64,000 nucleotides of DNA from Campylorhamphus procurvoides. Lineage: Eukaryota; Chordata; Aves; Passeriformes; Dendrocolaptidae. The number at the start of each line of letters is the position of its first letter. The stretch's first letter is position 1. Location of the stretch: assembly GCA_013396655.1 (NCBI GenBank), contig WBMV01005995.1, positions 178,814 through 242,813 of the forward strand, given 5' to 3'. Positions 39,086 through 52,345 of the stretch are shown here, piece after piece. A program made the position numbers and the translations under genes. Below the pieces are notes generated by a model. The model did not search any database. It was not told where the DNA came from and worked only from the letters and a program-made list of their open reading frames with translations.

Positions 39086-42000
39086 TGCTTTATTTTTTTC
39101 AGTAATATCATGTGTCCGAAGTAAAAAAAAAAACAAACACATAGGGAAACATAAAGTAGGTTAGAGACTAACTAAGCAAACAAGCAGCAAATTAGGGAAG
39201 GCATATGGATGAAGCACAAAGATTAGAGAAATTCTAAATCTTGTTTCACAAGAGAGATCTCATGGAAGAAAGGCAACTGCTTACAAGTTTGTATAGTACT
39301 CTAAGTTCTAGTTTGCATTTACAGTGATTTCTGTTAGAAGTTGTATAAACTGTCATAACATCTACTTGACAGAAAATGAATTTCAGTGGTTAAGGAGAGG
39401 CAGAACACCGTAGGTGTAGTAATAGAAATCTGTGAGATACTAACCCCAAAAGAAATTATTGACAAGTCCTATTTCCTTTTCATCAAATTAAATATATCTT
39501 CAGAATGGTTTTTAATTGGCATTTGAATAACTGCAATGCTTTATCTGTGGAAAATATGACTTCTAGGACATTATAGCTTATGGCAAAGCCTGATCCCAAA
39601 GCTATTTTGAGATGCCTTGCCTTTCTTGTTTCCAGCTTCCTTCACCTCTCTCTTTCAGTTTTTATTTTTTCTGAAACATTCCTTCAAACTTTATTCTTCA
39701 CAGCTGGGAGTCGAATGGCAAATAGGAAGAAATTTATGGGAAGAGGGGAACATTAATTACTTAAGCTGTCCTACTCCCAAGGCAAATATATATGACGCAA
39801 ACATTTAGCAGGATCAATACTTTTCCCTACTTGCTGCATTGAATGACTACTTGTCTGTCATCAATTTCTTGGTGTAAATAATATTATTATAGCTTAGGTC
39901 TGGACCTCACTCAAATGCGGCGCTTTCAAAATTCTGTAAGTAGTCAAAATATGTGGTTTGTCTTCTGACAAGCCATTCTATAACATCAAAATGTACGCTT
40001 CAACATTACTAATAGTCCCTTTTATACTTAGGCTTCATATAACCTGTATATTAAAAACCCCAGCAAACAAACAGATAATCAGTGCAGTAATCAATGAACA
40101 TGACTATCTGATTCAATGACTACCTGAAGTCGCCTGTTTACTGCACTGTAGTCCTAGGAGTACATAGTGTTAAACACTGATTATTGTTTTCCTATTATTT
40201 TCTTTCCCTTTGCAATGTGTCAATATGAATGTGCAGCCATAGATGCTGAAGGAATTTCACTGATCTATCTTAGTTCCGCAGTTTCTGGGTTTAAGTGTGT
40301 CTTCTTGCTTTATATATTCCAAGGAAGGAATATTTCTATTATACAGATTAATCTTAATAATTTGAGAAAGATACCAATATCTTCTTTTCAACAGCCTCAA
40401 TTGTGCCACAGCAGAATTTCATTGTAAATTCACAGAAAAAGTATTTTCTTGCCGTTTGAACATTAAAAGGCTCAGAAAGTTTCATGACATTATAGGAGCA
40501 GTGAAGAAGAAAGGTTAACTTAATGCACAAGGCCACAGTATGCAGAGATAACAAGCACAGAGGAGGCCATCACTTCTAAACACTGAGGTAGCAAGAGCAT
40601 TTATTAGCCTTGGTATGTGAGAGAGGATTAGATCTTAAATCAGCTGATAAAATACTCCCTTCCAATGACCTTTTCTCCTCAGCCTGTTTATGTTATTGTC
40701 AAGACTCTACAGGCTTGTGCTTTCTGCTCATCTGTGTCTTGTACAAACTCAGCCTGCAACAAAACAACCCACTGTGGTTCTTCAGGTTTCCACCTTCTTT
40801 GTTCACTGAACATGTATTTTCATATATAAAAGATAAGACATGAGTCAATTTTAGATCCACAAAAGGACAATTAAGACAACACTACTTCTGTAAACATTTA
40901 AACATGGAAGAAAAGATAAAATACATTTAGGCAAATGCCAAATAAGAGTGAGGTTTGATAGGAATTTTACTGACTCTCCTTTCCTATTACAACTTTTTAC
41001 TTGCACAAGAATTTAATCAGTTTCCATCTTTGCAGGTGTTCACAAAGCCCTTGTCATGTCTTGGAAAAGTCAATATACACGAAAAGAATTTTCATGATAC
41101 TTATAATAACAATTAAAAATTTAGAAAGACCCTGGCCTCTGCTCAATTAAATGTTAAAAATATTAAAGCATGGAGCACATACCTTTATTCAATCTAATTC
41201 TACATTACTTTTAACATTATTATAATTGATACTAATAGGATGATTCAGGAATACTGATGAGTTGTCCTCTGAATATTTGATAGCTGTTGATTGAAAAAAA
41301 AATGCTAAATTATAGTCACACATCTGAAGTCACATTGCAGGCTGACAATACTCATGCTTAATATGGTGCCCCATATTAAATATATACCACTTTGTCATTT
41401 ATCAGGCTACCAAAAGAGAGAGAGAGAGAAACAGAGAGGTTTAATATGTCTGTAAAGCACAGATAAATCCTCTTGTGCATTTATTAGTAATGTCACAGTA
41501 TCAGAATATGAGAAAGATAACAAAACACAAACAGTTTTAGCTTTGCTATGTAGAATACAGCTGCCTGATAGTTTTCTGTAGCTAAGACATTTTGTCATTG
41601 CCCATTTAAAGTGATTATACTTTATTTAATGGCAATGAAAAGAATATCATGCTGAATAGGTTTAAAAAATTCATATAACTTTGATTCCACAAAGCAATCT
41701 GTTGCAATACAGATTTAAGAACCTTCTCACTTGCAGAGCTAGTTTAAACAGCTAAATTAGAAACTGAAGAAATACAGAATTTCAACTTTAATTTGCCATC
41801 TTGAGTGACATTAAATCTGACTCCAGCTGCTACGTCATTTTGTTATGTCATAATGAAATTCTCATTAAAAATTATCTTCTGAGAGGGTGACTTCAGTCAA
41901 ATTAATGTTTGTATATTAAACAATGCAGAAAATTTAATACTTAGTGGAAGCCAACTGTGCAATTATTAAGCAAAGCTAGAATAGTTCATGGTATTATACT

Positions 42001-45000
42001 GTGCCATATGTCCGTCCCTTTTGTCACAAAGATATCATAGCACAGAAGCCTAGTAAAAGCAATATTCTCTTGAATATGTCCAAATTGTTAAAGAAAATAT
42101 GCTCATTCTATCCTTTCCCCTGCAGATCCTAGTTTCTTTGTATGTTCTTTCTGCACCTGTCCTTTCTCCATCAATGCAGCTCAATGTATAGGCTAAAAAG
42201 TGAGTGCAGTCCAAACAGAACGGGTTCAACAGCCTGCCTCCCAGTGGGAACAATTATTTTAAAGGAAAGCATTGGGAAACAGGAAGGGTAGAAATTCCCT
42301 GGATATACACAATAATTTTGTAGTCATAGTTAGTAGGACATTTCAAGGACTGACAACTGGGACATATTTTCTGTTGAACAGAGCCCTAAACTGAACCCAG
42401 TTCTTGTCTTTCAAAAAATGTTAACTCCTGTAATTCTTTACTTTTTCATTTAATGAGAGAAAAGGATAGTAGGAGTGCAGAAAAGCCTAATTCTCTGTTA
42501 GTTCCAATTTTCATCAGGAAGAAATCCATATTATAGCATATATGTACTTCAGAAACTGATCTTGGTTCCCTCAGAGTAAATGGAATTTCTCAATTTCCTG
42601 CCCTCTCACCATTGAATATTTCAATTTTCCTACACTATCACATTGATTATAGATCAGTCAATGACACAGCCCTTTGACTTGTGTACTGAGAATGTTTACA
42701 CATTTGCTAACCAGCTCTATCCTTTCTTATAACTCGCAGTTCCTTCCAGTCAGACTTCAAAGCCATTCCCCTCCATACAACTGAAAAACATTGCTTTCAT
42801 TATCAGTCCCTAAGAAAACAAACAGGAGGAAAGAAAAGGAAAAGGTAAAGGTTTCAAGATTTCCAAGGTGATTTTGTCATATTTAAAATGTACTTCCTCT
42901 CAAACATTCTAGGAGCAAATGTATTTTCTCTTAATTTTCACTTAATCCATTTATAATAATGGATAATATAATAATAATAACCCATAATAATAATGAGGAA
43001 AATTAAAGTCAGATAGTGGGAGAGGGCCCCTTTATGTATTTCTTGACCCCACCTACTACTTCAAACATTTATTAAAGCGTACATTTTTCAGTGCTTCCAC
43101 ATTTACTCTTACTATTTTATTAGGAAACTTATCTTCATATATTCTTTACGTAGGATGAAAAAAACATACTTCCTCCTGCTTATAATGCGATTGTACTGTA
43201 GGCTATTGTATTTGCTCAAAAACTGTACCTTCACTAGTCATCTAACTCATCCATTCATACTCTGACAATCTATATAGATCTTTCATAATAGCACATGTGG
43301 TCTCCAAGATTACATTTTATGTGTTTTGCCACAGAAGAAAAAAAGAAAAACAAAACAACAAACCAACCAAACAAAAAAAAATTAATATCCACTGATTTCA
43401 AAAATATTGTGAAGACAGAAATCTTAGAAGTTATTTTGTCTTAAACTTTACCTAAGGACAGAAAAAAGTGAGTTTAGAAGAATTATATATATGTCTATCT
43501 TAGGATTCCCAAAGACAGGAAGTCTTCTTATGTCTGGTCATGTGACAGAACTCTTTCCTATGTATTTCACACAGTAGCCTGGTACTCCAGCTATCAAGCA
43601 AAATTTATAAACTGTATAGTATTTGCAAACAAATTACCAACATGAAAAGTAAAACCAACTCATTTTGTATATACTGTTTTAAAAATAAGTAAAAATATAT
43701 GTGAAATGTAATTCTGATTTATTCCAGCATCAAAAATTGCTTGGTTTGTTCAAATATATGAACACCGTAGTTCTTCTTACAAAGCAGTCAAACATCACCC
43801 AGCCTTAACATAATGGTACAGCATAGGTCTAGTATGTGAAATAAATATGGTCTTGGTCATACTGAGTCAGAAAACAGTCATTGCATTACTGCTCTATCAT
43901 GTTTTGCGAGTACAAAATTCCAGCCAGTACAGTCTTTTTTATCTGTTCAAGAGGGAAGGAACATTGAATGCTAACATTTATAAAACAGTTCAGTAAGATT
44001 ATGAAGTGGACAGTAAGAAGAAAGAGTTTATGAAAAGTCTGTATCTCTGTACATCATTAGAAGGGAACTGAGACATTAGTTAGCAAATTGAGCTTTCTGT
44101 GATGACACATGAGGGCAGTGAACCACAAATCCAATATAATTACAATGGACTATGGTCTGGTCTTAAACCACAAAAAATGTGAAGGTCAAATAACTGAAAT
44201 CTTAATGTCTGTTTTCTATGTATTTGCTTTAATTTATATCAAAATACCCTGTACATATGAAATTTATTTAAAGGACATTTTCTGGTTCCCTATACAGTGA
44301 ATTGCAACACAGTTTCACTTGCTCCCTAAGCTCTCATGTACAACAGGGTGAGATCCTAGTTTATGACATGTATAAAATGAATTTTAAGTGGCATTGATAT
44401 ATCAGCTCTTCTTCATTATTTTAAAAAGAATGCCAGAAGAAACAATATGAGTAATTTTGCACTCTTAGTATATGCAACAACATCAAGGCTAAGCTAGATT
44501 TTTTATGTTAGGGAAAATAAACATCATTTTGCAACATTCCTTTTTTTTTAAGTCTCATTGGTTAAATTAACTTAAGCAAAGTCTGTGAGACTACACACAA
44601 TAGTCATATAACTTGCACGATATAACAGTAATTATTTATAGCATTTCCATAATAAAGAAGAGAAATATTTTCTTCCAGCAAAATTTTCTAAATATTACAT
44701 AAACCCAAGAAAGAGACCTCTCTCTAGATTTCAAAAAGGAGAAGGACAAACCAGAAAAGATAATAAAGTGACATATCTGTTTTAAGAAAAAAAACAAAGG
44801 CAGTAGCTATCCTCCTTTTGCATCACCTATATATCACTGTACTTGCAAACAGTTCTTTACCAGCTGGAATATTTTTTTTAGTTTGTTTTTTATTCTCTAC
44901 TTGCCAAGGTTGGATTATAATTACCTAGGTATAAAGATGCCACTATATTTTGAATAAATAGAAAGGTTATTCTTCAAAGTGAATTCCTTCCAACATGCAG

Positions 45001-45747
45001 TTAAAAATAATCTACAGAGGTGGACTTCAGTGTTAGGTCCTAATTAAAATAATTTCAATAGTAGAGTGAATATTAAGCCCATGTATTTCTTTCACATCGT
45101 AGATCCAGTACTGTAGTGGAGATCTCTTGACTACGTAATCAGTAAATCATTGCTGAAGCCCCAAAAGAGTTGCAGCTTTTCCTCTTATCTTCCTTTCTCT
45201 CTTGTTCTCTACACTTAGGATGAACAAATTACCAAGGGACATCTCAGGCTGCAAACTCATTATCTCTTTCCTAATTATGGACACACACGCATAATTACTA
45301 GGCATTTGTTCTCACTTATGTGATTTATGTGTATACGTTCCTGAAAAGGGTGACCTATCAAACTGAGCAGAGACCTGACATGTTGAATTCCTATAAGAAA
45401 AAACAGGATACCAGTCTAGCATGATTCAGAAGACTTGAATGTTTTTTTAAGCATCAGAGACTGTTTAAGTAGGTAGCATTATAGGAAGGGAACCAGCTGA
45501 GAACTCCTCAACCTCTTCCAAAGGCAAAATGAAAAAACAAAGAAAAAAACAGCCACTGTTCTGCAACAAGTTCTGAAGAAGTTTAAATTTCAAATTTTCC
45601 AAACTACAAATTCAAGTACAGACTATTGCTCAACTATGAGTAAAATTAATTGCTACTGGAAAAATTAAAGATGGTATGAGTTTTAACAGTGATCAAAAAG
45701 AGGCTCAGGAAGAATTCAAGCAGCCGCAAATTTCAGGGTAAGAATTC
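39086..45747. other. Unique AT-rich DNA, no gene recognised
   Basis: No coding exon or named repeat recognised in 6.7 kb. Small simple repeats include AG at about 41417-41430 and a CAAA-rich tract at 43334-43382. The stretch 41690-41960 is repeat-free, with 'ctacgtcatttt', 'atgtcataatga' and several TAAT-core motifs, and is a candidate regulatory element only. Confidence 0.6.
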
Positions 45748-45893
45748 AGTACCACAGAATCACAGAGTCACAGAATATACTGAGTTGGAAGGGATCCAAA
45801 AAGATCATGAAGTCCAACTCCTGATCCTGCACAGGACTATCTCCAAGAGTTGCATCATGTGCCCAAGATATCTGTGTCAAGCCAATTAGAGGA
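45748..45893 (-). mobile_element. CR1 LINE 3' end
   Basis: The reverse complement of a CR1 tail: 'cagaatcacagagtcacag', 'actgagttggaaggga', 'gtccaactcctgatcctgca', 'ccatgtgccca'-like. It is severely 5'-truncated and of the same tail type as 51098-51881. Confidence 0.88.
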
Positions 45894-46389
45894 AACATTT
45901 TAAAAGGAACAAACAAAAATAATAAAAAAAAATATACATACAGATATATTCTCTAGTGGGGAAGAGTCTATATTGGTATTTTAAGGGATAGTTCTCCCCC
46001 AACATAGCAGCAGTCTTGGACATGAGTATTCACTTAGGGAGTTAAAGGTAGATGCAAATGGATTTATGTTTTTTAATAACTTATAATAAACTTTCCAATC
46101 AAGGATTCTTAGAAGCTAGGAAGTTTAGTTTGTGGGTTATAAACCAAGAAGTAAGGAAACAACAATATATATTTAAGTGTAGTGTATAAATGGTCAACAT
46201 ATGATGCCAACAGAGTCCCAAAGGGTTCTATGCTGAGACTTACGGCATCCAAATCTATAAAAAAAGATAACTTGTGACAAGGTTTTCCCTGATGCAAATG
46301 CTGAATTCAGGATGAGCAAAACAAAAGGTTACTGTAAAGATTACGCAAATGCATACAGCATAGGGAATAAAGAGGAAATAAAAATCTAT
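45894..46389. other. Unique DNA between CR1 copies
   Basis: AT-rich sequence with no recognised element. The last few tens of bases may be the decayed 5' edge of the next CR1 copy. Confidence 0.6.
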
Positions 46390-46552
46390 GTGCACTCTCA
46401 TTGCGATTACAGAGACATGGTGTGATAGCTAACATGACTGGAATGTTGTCAGGACAGATCAGAGAGGTGAGGTGGTGGAGTTACTTTTTATGTGAGAGCA
46501 GAAATGGAATGTATCAATCCCAGGGACAGACAAATGAGTTGAGAACCTATGG

Positions 46553-46786
46553 GTGAGAATCAAGGTACAGGCTAATATGGGTGACACTGTTGTGGGTGTT
46601 TACTATAGGCCATCTACTCAGGAGGAGGCTTTCTATGGGCAGCTGGAAATACCTTCATGGTCACAGGTCCTTGTACTCCTGGGGGATTTGAATCACCCTG
46701 ATATTTGTTGGAGGGACAACATGGCTCAGCACAGAAGTCTGGGAAGTTCCTGCAGATCACTGAAACTAACATTTTGTTGCAAGTGA
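46553..46786 (+). pseudogene. CR1 ORF2 endonuclease fragment (broken)
   Basis: A 77-codon open piece of the apurinic-like endonuclease domain of CR1 ORF2. It contains the VVGVYYRP strand and the GDLNHPDICW block, which in intact copies carries the conserved aspartate and asparagine of the active site (GDFNHPD). It is interrupted on both sides by frame breaks and is not a functional gene. Confidence 0.85.
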
Positions 46787-48010
46787 TGGAGGACCCAGTA
46801 AGAAAAGGTGTGGTCCTGGACCTTGTACTAACAAACCAGGAAAGTTGGGGGCAGCCTTGGCTGTAGTGACTGGGATGGTGGAGCACAAGATTCTGAATGG
46901 GAGAAGTAAAACAGTAGGCAGGACTACAACCCTGAACTTCTGGAGAGCTAACTTCAGCCTCTTCAAATACCTACTTACAGGAATCCCATGGGTTAGGGCT
47001 CAAGAAGGGAAGGGAGTCCAAGAGAGCTGGTAAATATTCAAGCATCACTTCCTCCAAACTCAAAGACCAGTGTATCCTCAAGGTAAAAAAATCAGGTAAA
47101 GGAGGCAGGAGACCTGCACAGATGAGCAGGGAACTTCTAGTAAATCTCAAACAAAAGAAAGAAATTTATGGGATGTGGAAAAAGGGACAGGCCATGTGGG
47201 AGAACTATAGGAACATCATCAGAGTATGCAGAGATGTGACAAGGAAGGCCAAGTCTGGCAACAGATATCAAGGACAATAAGAAAGGCTTCTACAAATACA
47301 TCAGAAGCAAACGTAAGATTGGGGAAAATGTGGGGCAACTGCTGAATCAGATGGGTGTCCTGGTAATGGAAAACAGTGAAAAAAGGGAATTATTGAATTT
47401 GCCTCAATCTTTACTTCTGATGTCAGCCCTCAGGAATTCCAGACTTTGGAGGTAGTAGAATAAGGCTAGAGAAAGAAAGACTTCCCCTTGGTCATAGAGG
47501 ATTTGGTTAGACACTGGCTCGGCAGACTTAACACCCATAAATTCATAGGCCCTGATGGGATGAACCCAACAGGCCCTGAGGGAGCTGGAAGATGTTGTTG
47601 TTAAGATACTTTCCATCATTTTTGTAAAATCATGGAGAATGGGAGAGATGCCCGATGACTGGCGGAAGACTAATGTTACTCCCATCTTCACAAAGGGTGA
47701 GAAGGAGGTCTTGGAGAACTCCATCCCTGGAAAGGTGATTGGACAGATCATTCTGGAGTTCATCACCAGGCACGTAGAAGAAAACATCAGGAGTAGTCAA
47801 TATGGTTTCACCTAGTGAAAATCATTCTTGACCAATCTGATAGCCTTCTATGATGGATAGAAGGATAGGTCAATGAGGGGAGAGCAGCGGATGTTGTCTG
47901 CCTTGACTTCAGCAAGGCTTTTGACATTGTCTCCCACAACATCCTCATAGGTGAGCTCAGGAAATTTGTGTAAGACTAATGAACAGTGAGGTGGGTAAAG
48001 AACTGCTTGA

Positions 48011-48676
48011 ATGGTAGAGATCAGTGTTGAGATCAGAGGATTAGAATCCAGTTGGAGGTCTGTAGTCAGTGGCATTCTCCAGGGATCAATACTTGGTCCA
48101 GTCTCATTCAACTTGTTTATCAATGACATGGATGAAAGGATAGGATATACCCTCAGCAAGTCTGCTGATGATATGAAGCTGTGGGAAGTGGCTGATACAG
48201 CTGAAGTCTGTGCTGCCATTCAGTGGGATCTTCGTAGGCTGGAAAGTTGGATGGAGACAAACCTAATGAGGTTCAACAAGAAAAAATGTAGGGTACTGCA
48301 GCTGGTGAGGAATAATCCCAAGTACCAGTACAGGTTGGGGGCTGACCTACTCGAGAACAGCTCTGCAGAGAAGGATCTGGTAGTGTTGGTGGGTGACAGG
48401 TTGATCATGAGCCAGCAGTGTGCCCTGGTGGCTGGGAGGGCCAAAGGGATCCTAGGGTACACTGGCAATAGTGTGGCCAGCAGGTGGAGAGAGGCAATGC
48501 TCCCCTTCTACTGGGCCCTAGTGAGGCCACATTTGGAATGGTGTGTCCAGTTCTGGGCTCCTCAGTATGAGAAAGACAAGGAACTATTGGAGTGGGTCCA
48601 GCTGAGTGCCACAAAGATGATTAGGAGTCTGGAGTACTTCTCTTTTGAGAAGTCTGTAGAAGATGGACCTGTTTAG
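48011..48676 (+). pseudogene. CR1 ORF2 reverse-transcriptase C-terminal half (broken)
   Basis: A 221-codon open stretch covering the last part of the CR1 reverse transcriptase. It has the LQGSILGPVSFNLFINDMD block (about residues 22-41) and the catalytic motif reading SADDMKLW, where FADD is usual, so the phenylalanine is changed. It continues with NLMRFNKKKCRVL and ends in ALVRPHLEWCVQFWAPQY. The first methionine is incidental; the domain is cut upstream by frameshifts and stops. The protein would have copied CR1 RNA into DNA at a nicked target. It is a relic, not host coding sequence. Confidence 0.93.
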
Positions 48677-49044
48677 TCCAGAGAAGAGAAGACAGAGAAG
48701 ATCTTGCCAATATGTATAAATATTTCAACCATGAGTGTTAAGAGGGTGGTGCCAGACTCTTTGGAGTGGTGTGCAGTGACAAGACGAGGAGCAATGGCAG
48801 TAAATTAAAACACGAGAAGTTTTAATACAACATGAGGAAGAAAATCTTTACACTGAGGAAGGCAGAGCAGTGGAGCAGGCTACCCCGGGAGGTTGTGAAG
48901 TCTTCCTCTCTGGAGCCATTCAAAAACCACCAAACCAGAAATATTTCTGTGTAATATGTTCTAGGTAACCCTACCTTGGCAAGGGGTTGGACTTGATGAT
49001 CTCCAGAGGTCCCTTCCAATCCTAACTGTTCTATGATTCTGTGA

Positions 49045-49559
49045 TCTGCAACACCAAGGCTCTAAAGATAGAATAAACTATCTAAACTAAAAGCTGAAGT
49101 CATAAGATACACTTGCAACATGAGAACACATTTGGGACCCTGGTGATTGGCTGCCAAGTACCTTTTGAATATTCAGTCAGGAAAATATCTGCAATTTAAA
49201 TACCTTGTTAGAGTTAATAACAGTTGTCAAAAAGGCACATTAACATGCCTAGGGGATTAATTCCCAACTTCCTTAACTGCATCTATGGGACTAAGGCAAG
49301 GTTCAACATATGCTGTGTGGCCTCAGGTGAATATATTTCAATGTTTTATGCAATGATAGCTCAAAGTAGCCAAAATATTTTAAAAACATTATTCAATTAA
49401 AAAACATAGTTCCGATATAGAGAAATGGAAATTTTGTAAATTGTATTCATTCACACAACAATCTGCAAATGTACCAAATCATAACCTTGCTTAATCAAGC
49501 TTATCCAGCAAACTTCCATTTGACTGAATTCCACAAAAGTTTCCCTAAGATCTTCATAG
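49045..49559. other. Unique DNA between CR1 copies
   Basis: AT-rich sequence with no recognised feature. Confidence 0.6.
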
Positions 49560-50627
49560 AGAAACTGATGGGCTCAATGAGAAAGCAGTGGGGTGAATTG
49601 AAAACTGTCTGAATGACCAGGCTTAGAGGGTAGTGAGCAGAAACATGAAGTCTAGTTCAGGTCCAGTATCTAGTGGCACATCCCAGCAGTCAATACTGGC
49701 TCCACAGCTTCATTAATGATTGGAGTGATTGGGCACAGTGCATCTCAGTAAGTTTCCAGATGGCACAAAACTGGGAGAAGTGGCTGACATGGCAGAGGAT
49801 CTTACTGCCATCCAGAGGGCTCTTGCCATGCTGAAGAAATATGACAGGCACCTCACAGAATTGAGCAAGAGGAAGCGCAAGGTCCTGCAACTGAGGTCCT
49901 GAGGAGGCACAGCACCAGGCACCAGTACATGCTGGGATGCACCAAGATAGAAAGCATCTTTGTGGAAAAGGACCTGGCAGTCCTGGTGGACACCAAGCTA
50001 AACATGAATCCAGCAATGCAACCTTGAGTTAAAAAAGGCTAATACTATCCTGGCCTGTATTAAATAAAGCATTGCCAGCAGGTCAAGAGAGGTGATCTTT
50101 CCTCTCTATTCAATACTGGTGAGATCACATCTGGAGTCCTGTGTCAGCTTCTGGGGCTCCCCAGAAGAAGAGAGGCATAGATATACTGAAGACAGTCCAA
50201 CAAAATGCCACTAGGATGATGAAGGGCTAGAAGCATCTCTCTCCTAGGAGGAAAGGCTCAGAAAGCTGGTACTGTTCTGCGTGGAGATGAGAAAGTTCAA
50301 GGGGGATATTGTAAATTCCTGAAGTGAGGAAATACAGAAGAAGGAACCAGCTCTTTTCATTGGTGTTCAGCAAGAGGACAACAGGCAGTAGGTGGATAAC
50401 ACAGGAGGTTTTCTCTGAACATCCAGAAAAAAATTTTTTAATGTGAGGGTGACTGACCACTGGCGCAGGTTTCCCAGAGTGCACTTTCCATCCTTGAAAA
50501 TATTCAAAAGCTACTTGGACATGGTCCTGGACAATCAAGCCTAGGCCTTGCTGCTTAAACAGGAAGATTGGGCAAGCTGACTTCCAGAGGTCCCTTTGAA
50601 CCTCAACCATTTTGTAATTCTGTGACT
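49560..50627 (+). mobile_element. CR1 LINE copy, diverged (plus)
   Basis: A second plus-oriented CR1 copy, about 1.07 kb. It contains a reverse-transcriptase relic ('ttccagatggcacaaaactg', then the 'gagaagtggctgacatggca' block), the 'aaggacctggcagtcctggtgg' block, 'gatcacatctggagtcctgt' and the 3' end 'ttccagaggtccctttgaac...attctgtgac'. It is more degraded than the neighbour at 46390 and has no long frame in the coding sense. A different sequence at its left shows it is a separate insertion. Confidence 0.9.
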
Positions 50628-51097
50628 GAAGTTTTATTATCTCCCTCATTTTTGAAAACCACACACAAGGTGGTGTAAAGGTGACTTTGAAAGATATCTC
50701 TCTTTCCTATTTTGTTTTTAATCTCTCTTTTCCATTTTATTTTTAATATCTAAATTTTTGGAAGATGGCTCAAAGAACAGTAGGTTTGCCATTTTTGCAC
50801 AGTAGCCTCAAAAAATAACATGATCAAAGAATAAGGTGTTCACATTGGTCCAAGTTGTAAGCCATGAAAACTGAAATAGTTCTGTGGAAGTTCATTCATA
50901 TCAGTAGAAGCGTCTGTCCTTTTGATGCCCTTTATTTTGTTTAAGGCAAAATAAATTTTAAAAAAAAGTCACTCAGAATGAAAACATATGGTTTGTCTTG
51001 TTTTCAGCTATGTAACTGCACACACATGATAGGCATCAATGACCTAAGGAAGATAACATAATGGGTCATAAAAGCATGCAGAGCAAGGTTCACTGGA
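50628..51097. other. Unique DNA between CR1 copies
   Basis: AT-rich spacer with no recognised feature. Confidence 0.6.
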
Positions 51098-51881
51098 ACA
51101 GAATCACAGAATCAAAGAATATGCCGAAGTGGAAGAGACACACAAGGGCCATCGAATCCAACTCCTAGCCCTGCACAAGACCACCCACATCAGACCATGT
51201 GCCTGAGATTATCATTCAGATCATTCTTGAGCTCTGTCAGGCTTGGTGCTATGACCAATTCCCTGGGGAGCCTGTTCCAGTGTCCAGCCACTCCCTGGGT
51301 GAAGAACGTTTTTCTAATATCCAACCTAAACCTCCCCTGACACAATTTCAGGCCATTCCTTCCAGTTCTGCCACTGGTCACCACAGTGAAGAGATCACTG
51401 CCTGCCCCATCTCTTCTCCTCATGAGCAAGCTGTAGACTAAAATGAGATGTCCCCTCAGTCTTCCCTTCTGCAGGCTGAACAGGCCAAGTGACCTCAGCC
51501 ACTCCTCATACAGCTTCTCCTTAAAGCCCTTCACTATCTTCATTGCCCTCCTTTGGACATGCTCTAATAGTGCAGTATCTTTCTTATATTGTGGCACCCA
51601 AAACTGCACACAACATTCAAGGTAAGGCTGCCCCAATGCAGAGCAGAGAGGAACAATCCCCTCTCTCAACTGGCTGGTGATGCTTTGCCTGATGCCCCCC
51701 AGGACAGGGCTGGCCCTCCTGGCTGCCAGGACACTACTGACTCATATTGAAATTGCAATTAACCAGGACCCCAGGATGCCTTTCTCTGGCACTGCTTTTC
51801 AGCATCTCATTTCCCAGTCTGTATGAACATTTGGGGTTGCCCCATCTCAGATGTAGAATCCCACACTTCCCGTTGTTGAAG
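51098..51881 (-). mobile_element. CR1 LINE copy (minus), C-terminal ORF2 and 3' end
   Basis: About 784 bp in the minus orientation. The 3' tail is at the left ('cagaatcacagaatcaaag'), followed rightward by the 3' coding part of ORF2 and the reverse-transcriptase thumb-side region. It lies in inverted orientation to the two CR1 copies at 46-50.6 kb. It appears younger than 49560-50627 because a 159-codon frame is still open. Confidence 0.93.
51190..51669 (-). pseudogene. CR1 ORF2 C-terminus (open 159-codon remnant)
   Basis: The minus-strand frame encodes the conserved C-terminal tail of CR1 ORF2. In order it has a LGQPYLECCVQFWVPQYKKD block near the start, an LFSLQKGRLRGHLI block (about residue 63), RTGRNGLKLCQGRFRLDIRK (about residue 100) and HWNRLPRELV near the end. 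Only the tail of the protein is present and a frame break lies upstream at about 51670. It is a non-functional remnant. Confidence 0.92.
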
Positions 51882-52270
51882 CTTGTAATACAAAAACTAA
51901 GTATTAGCAAGAAAGAAAAATCTTGCTATGCCTTCAAATATATAAAGCATAGTGAAGAATTACTAATTTTATACTTAGGCTTTTTGATAGATTTGTTTAA
52001 TTGCAATTATCATTAAAAACATAAAAATAAGAAAAAAAGAAGGATCCAAATTTCAAGCATATCTTTATAGTGTTGTATTCTAGACTAGTTTATTCAAAGA
52101 AATACTTAAAAGCCATAGAAAATGTTCTGGAAACAAACTATTGACTTACAGAGGAAGTTTTAATTTGTAACATATAAAAACACAGCAATCATAAAACGGA
52201 AAAGAATTTGGCTCCTACACAGATCCTATATTTTTGGTGAGTTGTTCAAGGAATTTTTACCTTTGCTATA
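51882..52270. other. Unique AT-rich DNA, no gene recognised
   Basis: Nothing recognised. Confidence 0.6.
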
Positions 52271-52345
52271 GAATCATAGCAGTATAGAATTGTTTGGGTT
52301 CGAAGTAACCTTAAAAATCATCTAATTTCAATCCCTTTGCCTCTG
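52271..52345 (-). mobile_element. CR1 LINE 3' end (short)
   Basis: The reverse complement of a CR1 tail: 'agaatcatagcagtatagaa', 'ttgtttgggttcgaagtaac', 'aaaaatcatctaatttcaa'. About 75 bp, of the 'tttgggttgga' tail type. Confidence 0.8.

Larger units (their letters stand above)
46390..49044 (+). mobile_element. Large CR1 LINE copy (ORF2 region plus 3' end)
   Basis: About 2.65 kb in the plus orientation, the most complete CR1 in the window. It starts in the endonuclease domain (an 'AITETW' relic at about 46400) and runs through endonuclease motifs (VVGVYYRP at about 46590, a GDLNHPDICW block at about 46683). It then crosses the reverse transcriptase (a GPDGM relic at about 47550, 'PDDWRKTNVTPIF' at about 47650) to the 3' UTR, ending 'gttctatgattctgtgat'. 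ORF1 and the start of ORF2 are absent. Multiple stops and frameshifts make it inactive. Confidence 0.95.

Noticed and set aside
41417..41432. AG dinucleotide repeat
   Set aside because: Only about seven units; too short to be worth a separate feature.
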